13,938 bases of DNA from an uncultured Treponema sp. (GTDB lineage Bacteria; Spirochaetota; Spirochaetia; Treponematales; Treponemataceae), in NCBI GenBank assembly GCA_946538875.1, contig CAMNHD010000011.1:1-13938 (forward strand), read 5' to 3'. The position numbers were made by a program, and so were the translations under genes. Under the pieces are notes generated by a model. The model was not told where the DNA came from. It saw only the letters and a program-made list of their open reading frames with translations, and made no database searches. Shown piece after piece: positions 7,269-13,895 of this stretch (the first letter of the stretch is position 1; each line of letters starts with the position of its first letter).

Positions 7269-9509
7269 ATGAAAAAAATAATTGTGGCCGCAACGGCACT
7301 AGCGCTTGCCGCAAGCGTAGGCGCCGCAGCACAGTCAGCATATACTGATGCCGACCTTGTGTGGAGCGATGACTTTAACAAATTGAACATGGCTGACTGG
7401 AGCTTTGAAAAACACGAGCCGGGTTGGGTAAACAACGAGCTGCAGTCTTACGGAGATTCCTCAAAGAATACTTATGTAAAGGACGGAAAGCTGATCATTC
7501 AGCCAATCCGCACAGAAAGCAAGGATGGTTCATATTCCTATACTTCCGGAAGAATCAACACTCAGGGAAAGAAGCACTTCAAGTATGGCCGCTTTGAAGC
7601 AAGAATAAAATTCCCAAGCGGAAAAGGTTTCCTTCCTGCCTTCTGGATGATGCCTGCCGACGAACAGTTTTACGGTCAGTGGCCAAAGTGCGGTGAAATC
7701 GATATTGCGGAAGTTCTTGGCCACGAGACAAACACACTCTACGGAACAATCCACTACGGTGAACCTCATGCTCAGAAACAGGGAATCTATACTCTGGACA
7801 GCGGAGACTTTGCGGATGAATTCCATGTGGTTGCTGTGGAGTGGGAACCTGGCGAGATGCGCTACTACTGTGACGGCAAACTGTACAAGACAGTGAGCGG
7901 ATGGTTCACAAAAAAGCCTGGATTCGGCGAAGTGACTTATCCTGCTCCGTTTGATCAGCCTTTCTATATCATATTGAACGTTGCGGTCGGCGGTTCATGG
8001 CCAGGAAATCCTACTGACGACACTGAATTCGGCGAGAATGCACAGATGGTGGTGGACTACGTAAAAGTTTACCAGAAGAAGTCATACAACGAAGATGTTG
8101 AGAAACCAAAGGGAGATGCCATTGTCCTTGACACTGACGCTTCGGGAAACATGGTAAAGTCTTCTGCTGATTCATGGCAGTTCCTTACTGCCGGAACTGG
8201 TAAGGGGGCGCTCAGCGTAAAGAACGGGGCACTTACAATCACTTCCACAGACAGCGGTGCCCTTGACTATGCGGTTCAGGTTGTTCAGCCTGAGATGGCA
8301 ATGGAGCAGGGCAAGGTCTACAAGTATTCATTTGACGCATGGGCCGATTCTCCACGCACAATGATTACCGGCATTACTGCCCCCAACGCAAACTATATCC
8401 GTATGTTCGGCGATGTGTATGTTCCGCTTGCAACAGAGCGCAGGCACTTTGAGTATACATTCAATCAGCTGGACAATTCCGATGCACACTGCCGCATTGA
8501 GTACAACCTTGGTAACCAGGATTCAACCGCAACGGTGTATGTCGACAATATCCGCCTTGAGCAGACAGGAAACGTGGATTACTCTAAGCTGAACGCCGGT
8601 GTGCTCCCTGACGGAAACTATATTCATAACGGTCAGTTCCAGGAAGGCAAGGGACGCTTGGAATCCTGGCAGGTTGTGAACAACAAGAATGCAGATGTCA
8701 GCGTAACAAACGACAATGGTGTGCGTCAGCTCAAGATTGTCAACGGCAAAAAGTCAAAGGCCAAGGATCTTCAGATTGTACAGAAGAAGCTCCGTCTGCC
8801 TGCCGGAAAGGACTGTGTCCTGCGCTTTGAGGCAAGTTCTTCAAAGACTACACGCGTAGAGGTTACACTTGGAAACCAGAAGTTCGTTCCTATGCTGATG
8901 AAGAAGAGTTCACGCTTTGAGTATGTGTTCAAGGCAGAGGACTATGGCGAAGAGGGGGCGGAACTTACCTTCAACCTTGGTGTGGCCGGTGCGACAATCA
9001 ATCTGGACAATGTTGTTGTAAAGGAAAACATTCTTATTCTTAACGGAGAGTTCGACAATGGCATGGCAGCCTTTGAGGTCTATGCACATGACAATGCCCG
9101 CGTTTCCCACAAGATTGAGGAAGTTGAAGGCAACAAGCAGTTTGTGATTACAATTGACGACAGCGGAAACCTTGACTGGATGATTCAGCTCAAGCAGAAT
9201 AATGTGATTCTGGAAAAAGGCAAGAAGTATCGTGTGAGCCTGCGTGCCAAGAGCGACATGGACCGCACAATCATGTATGCCCTGCAGCGTGACGGTTCAA
9301 AGGATGACAACTGGGATCCTTATTCCGGAACAATCAAGTTTGCGGTTGGCAAGGAATGGAAGAACTACGGCAACACATTCACTATGGGAAAGGATACTGA
9401 TGAGAATGTAATCTTTACCATATCAATGGGTGCTGTGGGTGACAAGCGTATTCAGACACAGCATACTGTCTACATAGACTCTATTGTTGTGGAACAGCTC
9501 AAGGACTGA
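7269..9509 (+). CDS. GH16 laminarinase-type endo-beta-1,3-glucanase with three CBM4/9-like modules
   Basis: A 746-residue secreted enzyme. The signal peptide is Sec type with cleavage near A-A-A-Q (residues 19-22) and no lipobox, so unlike the two lichenases it is not predicted to be lipid-anchored. The GH16 domain covers about 28-269. The active site G-E-I-D-I-A-E-V-L-G has the extra residue typical of laminarinases and other beta-bulge GH16 members: E143 as nucleophile, D145, and E148 as acid/base. W-S-D-D-F near the start and A-F-W-M-M-P and V-G-G-S-W-P-G are also family-typical. The C-terminal two-thirds holds three beta-sandwich repeats at about 285-432, 448-586 and 590-743. Each begins with an I-x-x-N-G-x-F-like or related segment and ends in a V-Y-V-D-N-I-like strand, as in CBM4/9. 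Laminarin or another beta-1,3-glucan is the likely substrate; mixed-linkage glucan is possible. Confidence 0.93.
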   Translation: MKKIIVAATALALAASVGAAAQSAYTDADLVWSDDFNKLNMADWSFEKHEPGWVNNELQSYGDSSKNTYVKDGKLIIQPIRTESKDGSYSYTSGRINTQGKKHFKYGRFEARIKFPSGKGFLPAFWMMPADEQFYGQWPKCGEIDIAEVLGHETNTLYGTIHYGEPHAQKQGIYTLDSGDFADEFHVVAVEWEPGEMRYYCDGKLYKTVSGWFTKKPGFGEVTYPAPFDQPFYIILNVAVGGSWPGNPTDDTEFGENAQMVVDYVKVYQKKSYNEDVEKPKGDAIVLDTDASGNMVKSSADSWQFLTAGTGKGALSVKNGALTITSTDSGALDYAVQVVQPEMAMEQGKVYKYSFDAWADSPRTMITGITAPNANYIRMFGDVYVPLATERRHFEYTFNQLDNSDAHCRIEYNLGNQDSTATVYVDNIRLEQTGNVDYSKLNAGVLPDGNYIHNGQFQEGKGRLESWQVVNNKNADVSVTNDNGVRQLKIVNGKKSKAKDLQIVQKKLRLPAGKDCVLRFEASSSKTTRVEVTLGNQKFVPMLMKKSSRFEYVFKAEDYGEEGAELTFNLGVAGATINLDNVVVKENILILNGEFDNGMAAFEVYAHDNARVSHKIEEVEGNKQFVITIDDSGNLDWMIQLKQNNVILEKGKKYRVSLRAKSDMDRTIMYALQRDGSKDDNWDPYSGTIKFAVGKEWKNYGNTFTMGKDTDENVIFTISMGAVGDKRIQTQHTVYIDSIVVEQLKD

Positions 9510-9535
9510 TAAATATCTTTTAGGGGAGAGGTTTT

Positions 9536-9566
9536 GGGACTGTCAGATGTGGCAGTCCCTTTTTTT
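9536..9566 (+). terminator. Intrinsic terminator of the laminarinase gene
   Basis: GGGACTG (9536-9542) pairs with CAGTCCC (9553-9559). The stem extends inward through a T-G wobble and CA/TG to ten pairs around a GATG tetraloop. It is followed at once by seven Ts (9560-9566). It stops plus-strand transcription before the convergent regulator gene, whose stop codon is six bases further on. Confidence 0.93.
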
Positions 9567-9571
9567 GTGTG

Positions 9572-10339
9572 CTATTTTTTTAGAAAGCGGCCGTTGGAAT
9601 ATTTCATGCGGTACTGCATGGGGGTCATTCCGTAATGCTTCTTGAAAATCTTGGAAAAGTAGCTCTGTGAACAGTAGGCAAGGTTGTCGGCGATTTCTGC
9701 ATAAGTGTAATCGGAGTAGGCGAGCATGTGGCAGGCATTTTCCATCTGGCGCTGTTCTATGTAGGCGACTATGGTTGTACCGGTTTCTTTTTTGAAAAGT
9801 GCGCTCAGGTATTTTTCGCTTATGCCGAGATGGTCCGAAATATCCTTGATGCGGATCTGAGCATTCAGGTGGTTGGAAATATAGTCGATTGCGCTGCGGA
9901 TGTAAAGTGAAATGGCGGAAGTCTTGCGCATGTCCCGCATTTTTTTTGCAAAGTCGAATACCATGTCATGGTGCAGTTTTTTAATTTGGTCAAGTTCGTA
10001 CAGGTTGTCCATCTTGCGGATGTAAAGGTCGCTTAGGGTGTAGGCTTCCTCTTTTTGAAGACCACCTTCTATGCAGAAGCGTGTGATGAATGCCGTTGCG
10101 ATTATAAAGTGGTATCTGGCATTACGAACTTCATCCTTGGAAAGCATTCCCTGACCTTTTACCAGGAGCTGAGGATTGAGCTTTTCCAGTCCCTCAAGGT
10201 CTCCCTGTTTAACAAGGTCGTAAAAGTTCATCTCCGTGGAATACGAAAGATGCTGTTTTCCTGAATCCCTGGTGTCGTGAATTGAATGAACCAATGCGTT
10301 TTGTACTGAATCCTGATTTTTACTTATTGTCATGTCCAT
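9572..10339 (-). CDS. AraC-family transcriptional regulator
   Basis: A 255-residue DNA-binding regulator. Residues 1 to about 145 form a mostly helical sensor region with F-Y-D-L-V-K-Q-G-D and the S-D-L-Y-I stretch seen in a large clade of AraC proteins from anaerobic gut bacteria. The C-terminal part has the two helix-turn-helix units. The first is around 161-187 (I-K-D-I-S-D-H-L-G-I-S-E-K-Y-L-S). The second is around 210-244, ending in the family signature S-Q-S-Y-F-S-K-I-F-K-K-x-x-G-M-T-P. The ATG at 10339 is chosen because AGGGG lies 7 nt upstream; a longer frame opens with a TTG at 10405, but that TTG forms part of the predicted -35 box. It converges on the laminarinase gene, so control of the glucanase genes is a reasonable inference. 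The ligand is unknown. Confidence 0.9.
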   Translation of the reverse strand: MDMTISKNQDSVQNALVHSIHDTRDSGKQHLSYSTEMNFYDLVKQGDLEGLEKLNPQLLVKGQGMLSKDEVRNARYHFIIATAFITRFCIEGGLQKEEAYTLSDLYIRKMDNLYELDQIKKLHHDMVFDFAKKMRDMRKTSAISLYIRSAIDYISNHLNAQIRIKDISDHLGISEKYLSALFKKETGTTIVAYIEQRQMENACHMLAYSDYTYAEIADNLAYCSQSYFSKIFKKHYGMTPMQYRMKYSNGRFLKK

Positions 10340-10376
10340 AAAACTACCCCTGATAATTGTCTTATAGATTTCTTCT

Positions 10377-10405
10377 ATTATATAATCATTTATGAATAAA
10401 AACAA
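10377..10405 (-). promoter_or_regulatory. Sigma70 promoter of the AraC-family gene
   Basis: On the minus strand TTGTTT (10405-10400) and a perfect TATAAT (10382-10377) are separated by exactly 17 nt. The predicted start near 10370 gives a leader of about 30 nt containing the AGGGG ribosome binding site. A TATAAT on the opposite strand (10381-10386) overlaps it, so divergent transcription is possible. Confidence 0.7.
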
Positions 10406-10617
10406 TACTGCTTTTTGTCCTGTGGGCGAGACTGTTTCTGCGGTGGCTTCAAATACCGGGGCTTCATCTGCTACGGCAATAACTGCTGTGCCCAGACAGA
10501 CGCTTGCTGAAATCCTGAAGGATGCAGTTTCGTGGAAATGATATCTGCAAAGTGAGTATGAATTTTAAGCGTGATGGTTACACTGTGCGGGTAAAGGGAT
10601 GGCCGCAGTTGAACTGA
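10392..10617 (+). pseudogene. Broken or frameshifted small ORF, unknown
   Basis: Two short plus-strand reading frames overlap in the 282-bp gap between the regulator and the cyclase. The first, 10392-10541, encodes 49 residues ending L-A-E-I-L-K-D-A-V-S-W-K. The second, 10522-10617, is one base out of phase and encodes 31 residues ending R-V-K-G-W-P-Q-L-N. Skipping one base of the TTT at 10528-10530 would join them into a single protein of about 74 residues. Neither has a convincing ribosome binding site. The family is not recognised. It may be a remnant gene, or chance reading frames; confidence is low. Confidence 0.3.
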
Positions 10618-10621
10618 GTAA

Positions 10622-11731
10622 TTACCAGTCCCACTTGACGGTGTTACGGCCTGCGTTTTTTGCGGAATAAAGCATTAGGTCTGCGCGTCTGATGCAGGCC
10701 TCTGAGGTTTCGGCTGCAAGGTTGGGCGTGACAGGGGTTGAATGCGTTGAGCATCCTATTGATATTGTGATGTGACCGCTTGGGTTTACTACATGTGTAA
10801 TGCCAAGGCGTTCCACGGTGATTCTCAGCGATTGGGCAAGGGCTTCCAGCTGTTCGTTGGAAAAGTTCTTGCCTATCATTATAAATTCTTCTCCGCCGTA
10901 CCGGTAGAATGTAACGTCGTGTTCTTCGCCGAATTCATTGAACAGAGAACCGAGGTTCCTTAGGCAGTCGTCGCCGGAGAGATGGCCGTATGTGTCGTTG
11001 AACTGTTTGAAAAAATCGATGTCTATCATAAAGAGACCGATTGTAGTATGCTGAGCGCAGACAAGGCGTTCCAGTCTGCTGAAGAGCTGGCGGCGGTTAA
11101 GCAGGAGTGTGAGGTCGTCCGTGGTGCTCTGGCTCTGCAGAATCCGGTCCTTGTTGATGTTTGCGAGTTGGGTGAAGCGGTAGAACATTCCTGTGGTTAT
11201 ACCGGCGATGGTTGTGGTTCCTGTGTTGAGCATGTCAGTCATCATGAGCCCGTCCGGTTTGAAGAGCCATGAAAGAACTCCATGAATGAGAAATGCTGTT
11301 ATGCAGAACAGGTTTATGTGCATTGACCTGTCCAGGAGCAGCATGGGAATCAGTATCTGTAGGGATGGGAATATGACTGCAAGATGAGGGGTGCGGTTTA
11401 CAGCCAGGCTTATGACTATTGCGGCTACTTCCAGCATGAAAATCATAAAGTAAGACATAAAGAGACTGTGGATTTTAGCCTTGTGGTCGATGAGGAAGTA
11501 AGCAAAGAAAAGAGCGCTGACCAAGCCGACGCTTGCGTAATAGGCCTTGTAATGTATTGTGAAGTTCAGTATCAGGGATATCAGAAAAAGTATGAGCATT
11601 ATCATTGTGGCTATGGAAGAAACGAGGAGGCCCATACGTGAATTATATTGGCTGATTGTATAGGTATTCTGGGCGAGATATGAGCGTTCTGTTTTGCTGT
11701 ACTTGTCAAACATTGTACCTAAAGAAGCCAT
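10622..11731 (-). CDS. Membrane-anchored GGDEF diguanylate cyclase
   Basis: A 369-residue signalling enzyme that should make cyclic di-GMP from two GTP at the inner face of the membrane. Residues about 34-188 contain six hydrophobic segments (near 36-58, 64-81, 89-111, 117-133, 138-156 and 170-187), a membrane sensor of no recognised family. The GGDEF domain spans about 200-369. It has D-D-L-T-L-L-L-N-R-R at the start, F-M-I-D-I-D-F-F-K-Q-F-N-D-T-Y-G-H, and an intact R-Y-G-G-E-E-F (277-283). The RxxD product-inhibition site expected five residues before the signature is absent (E-H-D-V there). The ATG at 11731 has no clear Shine-Dalgarno sequence; the ATG at 11713 is an alternative with a weak AGG. 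It is transcribed alone from its own promoter. A link to polysaccharide use is not shown. Confidence 0.92.
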   Translation of the reverse strand: MASLGTMFDKYSKTERSYLAQNTYTISQYNSRMGLLVSSIATMIMLILFLISLILNFTIHYKAYYASVGLVSALFFAYFLIDHKAKIHSLFMSYFMIFMLEVAAIVISLAVNRTPHLAVIFPSLQILIPMLLLDRSMHINLFCITAFLIHGVLSWLFKPDGLMMTDMLNTGTTTIAGITTGMFYRFTQLANINKDRILQSQSTTDDLTLLLNRRQLFSRLERLVCAQHTTIGLFMIDIDFFKQFNDTYGHLSGDDCLRNLGSLFNEFGEEHDVTFYRYGGEEFIMIGKNFSNEQLEALAQSLRITVERLGITHVVNPSGHITISIGCSTHSTPVTPNLAAETSEACIRRADLMLYSAKNAGRNTVKWDW

Positions 11732-11760
11732 AAACGTAAGTCTAACATTTAAATAAACTA

Positions 11761-11774
11761 AAGTCTATAGACTT
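11761..11774. promoter_or_regulatory. Perfect palindrome at the cyclase transcription start (candidate operator)
   Basis: AAGTCTATAGACTT is a perfect 14-bp palindrome that touches the -10 box of the cyclase promoter and covers the predicted start point. A further copy of its half-site, AAGTCTA, lies at 11738-11744 in the leader. The position suits a repressor that blocks open-complex formation or escape. The protein that binds is unknown. Confidence 0.5.
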
Positions 11775-11802
11775 GTATAAAGAAAAGTAGAATTTTTATC
11801 AA
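11774..11802 (-). promoter_or_regulatory. Sigma70 promoter of the diguanylate cyclase gene
   Basis: On the minus strand TTGATA (11802-11797) is followed after exactly 17 nt by TATACA (11779-11774). Transcription would start near 11767 and give a leader of about 36 nt. It lies in the 104-nt gap after the rsuA-like gene, in which no terminator hairpin is seen. Confidence 0.7.
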
Positions 11803-11835
11803 AATAAGGAACTTTTTTTCCAATTCTTTATAATA

Positions 11836-12636
11836 TTAAGAAGAAATTTCTAATTTTGTGATCTCAGTTTCGGTGAGCGGGCGGTATTCCCCGGGTTTGA
11901 GTGAGGAATCTAAAAACAGACTTGAAATAGCGGTGCGTTTTAGGAATATAACTTCGTTGCCAAGGGCTGCGAACATCCGCTTTACCTGATGGAATTTCCC
12001 TTCGGTTATGGTAAGCATGCAGGTGGTGAAGCGGCTTCCCGAGAGCGTGCAGTATGGGTTTGAGCTGTCGTCTGTCCATTCCAGCTTTGCGCTCTTTGTG
12101 GTGAAGCCTGCGGATTTTTTCAGGGGCGGCAGATAGAGGCCTTCATTGAATCTTTGGATGTATTCTGTGCGTTCCTGCTCCGAGCATTCGTTTTTAAGGT
12201 ACACAAGATAGGTTTTTGAGCAGTGGCTCTGTGGGTCAGTGAGGCGGTGGCTCAGCTTTCCGTCTGTGGTCAGGACAAGAAGCCCTTCTGTATCCAGGTC
12301 CAGGCGCCCTATCGAATGCAGCGGGGCCGGGGTGTTGGGCGGCATGTATTGGGGGTTTACCAGGCGGAACACCGAGGAATGCCAGCCGATAGTGTCTGTG
12401 CAGACTGTGTCCTGGGGCTTGTTCATCATAAGGTAGACGTGGCTCTTGAGCGGAATAACGGCGCCGTCTATTGTGAGGATGTCGGTCTTTGTGTTTACGG
12501 GAGTGCCGGTGGACGTTACGGGAACACCGTTCAGCCGGACATCCTTTGTGTTGAGCAGACGGTGGACCCGCCGGTAAGAGGATACTTCATTTTGTACCAG
12601 CAGTTCGTCGATACGGAGTGTGTATGGGGAAATCAA
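11836..12636 (-). CDS. rsuA: RsuA-type 16S rRNA pseudouridine synthase
   Basis: A 266-residue RNA-modifying enzyme that converts a uridine of 16S rRNA (U516 in E. coli) to pseudouridine. An S4 RNA-binding domain lies at about 6-60 (R-I-D-E-L-L-V, then V-R-L-N-G-V-P-V). The catalytic domain follows, with S-I-G-R-L-D-L-D-T-E-G-L-L-V-L-T-T-D-G, in which D113 is the expected catalytic aspartate, and E-G-K-F-H-Q-V-K-R-M-F near the end. The start is TTG at 12636, since the S4 domain begins immediately and no in-frame ATG precedes residue 70. The gene begins only two bases after the stop codon of the GH43 gene and has no strong ribosome binding site of its own, so translational coupling is likely. 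Exact target within the RsuA/RluB/E/F superfamily is inferred; the gene symbol is by homology. Confidence 0.85.
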   Translation of the reverse strand: MISPYTLRIDELLVQNEVSSYRRVHRLLNTKDVRLNGVPVTSTGTPVNTKTDILTIDGAVIPLKSHVYLMMNKPQDTVCTDTIGWHSSVFRLVNPQYMPPNTPAPLHSIGRLDLDTEGLLVLTTDGKLSHRLTDPQSHCSKTYLVYLKNECSEQERTEYIQRFNEGLYLPPLKKSAGFTTKSAKLEWTDDSSNPYCTLSGSRFTTCMLTITEGKFHQVKRMFAALGNEVIFLKRTAISSLFLDSSLKPGEYRPLTETEITKLEISS

Positions 12637-12638
12637 TC

Positions 12639-13631
12639 TTATTCAAGCCATCCGTCTTGGGTGACTGCAAGGTCCTTGAGCAGCAGGCGGCTTATGCCGT
12701 TGTCGTAAGCGTCGTAATAGTGTGCGCAGAGCACCCAGTTGCCGTCTTTGTTCAGGAATGCTTCCTGTCCGCCGGGGCCTACATAGCGTCCCTTTGTTGA
12801 CATGAGGATAGTTCCTCCGCCGCTTGTGAGTTCCTTGCCTGATTTGTCTGTGAATGGTCCGAGGGGGCTTTCTGCGCGGCCGTAGCGGATATTGTATGTG
12901 GAGTTCGTTCCCCTGCAGCAGAGGTCAAATGAACACAGGAGGTAGTACCAGCCGTTGCCCGGTGTGAAGATGTACGGGGCTTCTATTGCTCCTCCGCTGC
13001 GTGAGGCTATGCATTTAGGTTTTGAGCCTTCTGCGGGTTTCAGTGTCTCCGGGTCAAGGTTCACGATGTACAGGCCGTTCCAGAACGAACCGAATGAAAG
13101 GTAGATGCCATCAGGGGTTTCTATGAATGCGGGGTCGATGCAGTTGTAGTTGCAGCTGGAGTCTGATTTGATGACCATTCCCAAATCTTCCCACTCAGGG
13201 GAGTTGAGGCTTTGTGTGGAGACGAGTCCTATGCAGGAAGTGTTGCTTCCGAAAGTGGACACTGCGTAAAAGACGTAGTATTTTCCATTATACTGTGTGA
13301 CGTGAGGTGCCCATGTGTTGAAGTCTGTCTTTGCAGGAACATATTCTTTCCACCAGGCAGGGGCTTTGCTGAACACGGAGCCTCTGTTGCGCCAGTAGAG
13401 GCCGTCCTTGGAGTAGGCGCAGCCTATGCCGTCGGCGGTGAAGAAGCTGTAGTAAGCGTCGTCGGTGCAGATGACCGAGGGGTCGTGGGAAAAAGTTGGA
13501 GAGGTGAGCTTCCACAATGAGTCGTCGGCCGAAGCCTTTGTGCTGGCGCATGAAGAAAAAATGAAAGTGCTTGTGGCGGCGGTAAGCAACAGTCCCGTTA
13601 ATACGCCTGCAATGATTTTGTTTTTTGACAT
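12639..13631 (-). CDS. GH43 endo-alpha-1,5-L-arabinanase lipoprotein
   Basis: A 330-residue exported enzyme expected to cut the arabinan side chains of pectin. The signal peptide ends in F-I-F-S-S-C, with Cys28 predicted as lipidated. The five-bladed propeller carries the three GH43 acidic residues: base D50 in S-H-D-P-S-V, pKa modulator D166 in N-C-I-D-P-A-F, and acid E217 in G-A-I-E-A-P-Y. W-A-P-H (107-110) and H-Y-Y-D-A-Y-D-N-G (304-312) are typical of endo-arabinanases, the histidine often holding a metal ion near the active site. The catalytic domain contains ten cysteines, including C-C at 238-239, unusual for this family and suggestive of disulphides. AGAGGT lies 5 nt before the ATG. 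It is the first gene of a two-gene unit with the rsuA-like gene. Other GH43 activities such as arabinofuranosidase are less likely. Confidence 0.9.
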   Translation of the reverse strand: MSKNKIIAGVLTGLLLTAATSTFIFSSCASTKASADDSLWKLTSPTFSHDPSVICTDDAYYSFFTADGIGCAYSKDGLYWRNRGSVFSKAPAWWKEYVPAKTDFNTWAPHVTQYNGKYYVFYAVSTFGSNTSCIGLVSTQSLNSPEWEDLGMVIKSDSSCNYNCIDPAFIETPDGIYLSFGSFWNGLYIVNLDPETLKPAEGSKPKCIASRSGGAIEAPYIFTPGNGWYYLLCSFDLCCRGTNSTYNIRYGRAESPLGPFTDKSGKELTSGGGTILMSTKGRYVGPGGQEAFLNKDGNWVLCAHYYDAYDNGISRLLLKDLAVTQDGWLE

Positions 13632-13648
13632 AGTGACCTCTGGTAAAA

Positions 13649-13677
13649 ATCATACAGGTTTTACGCGTTTGGTTCAA
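13649..13677 (-). promoter_or_regulatory. Sigma70 promoter of the GH43-rsuA unit
   Basis: On the minus strand TTGAAC (13677-13672) and TATGAT (13654-13649) are separated by exactly 17 nt. The predicted start near 13642 gives a very short leader of about 11 nt that just includes the AGAGGT ribosome binding site. Confidence 0.65.
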
Positions 13678-13753
13678 GACTAGAGACCAATTAAGATTTG
13701 ACATTTCGGGATAGGCGCTAAAACTGAATAATACTAGCATTCTGTTGGATTGA

Positions 13754-13814
13754 CCAGACGGTTCACTTCTGGACTTGGCCCAACGTTTCGCCGTTGGAGC
13801 ACGACCAAGCTTGG
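13754..13814. repeat. Cluster of hairpins in intergenic region
   Basis: Three inverted repeats follow each other. CCAGA (13754-13758) pairs with TCTGG (13768-13772). CCAACG (13780-13785) pairs with CGTTGG (13792-13797) and is nested inside CTTGG (13774-13778)/CCAAG (13805-13809). The palindrome CCAAGCTTGG (13805-13814) closes the cluster and competes with the outer pair. No T-run follows. It lies between two diverging promoters, so it is not in either predicted transcript. It may be a dispersed repeat or a protein-binding site; the rest of 13678-13835 shows nothing else. Confidence 0.45.
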
Positions 13815-13835
13815 CTTGGATTCCTTGCAATCATC

Positions 13836-13864
13836 TACAAAAATGTCGAGTTTTGTGATATAAT
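13836..13864 (+). promoter_or_regulatory. Extended -10 promoter for the right-edge gene
   Basis: TATAAT (13859-13864) is preceded by TG one base upstream (13856-13857), making an extended -10. The -35 position (13836-13841, TACAAA) is weak. The predicted start near 13871 leaves a leader of about 25 nt with AAAGGA before the ATG at 13896. Confidence 0.6.
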
Positions 13865-13895
13865 CAAAAAATCAAGTTACATAAAGGACATCATC

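Noticed and set aside
6956..7435. Open frame of 159 codons on the minus strand
   Set aside because: It runs through the GC-rich palindromic island and the signal-peptide region of the laminarinase in antisense, has no coding-like domain, and is explained by composition.
10340..10405. Longer N-terminus for the AraC-family protein starting at TTG 10405
   Set aside because: The TTG is part of the predicted -35 box, and a better ATG with AGGGG upstream lies at 10339.
12223..12708. Plus-strand open frame of 161 codons
   Set aside because: Antisense to the well-supported rsuA-like and GH43 genes; no recognisable motif.
13741..13820. Possible integron attC or CRISPR-like unit
   Set aside because: No repeated spacer structure, no GTT/AAC attC core sites and no integrase or cas gene in the window.
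13288..13830. Minus-strand open frame of 180 codons overlapping the GH43 gene
   Set aside because: Out of frame with the clear GH43 sequence, arginine- and histidine-rich as is typical of shadow frames, and crosses the GH43 promoter.
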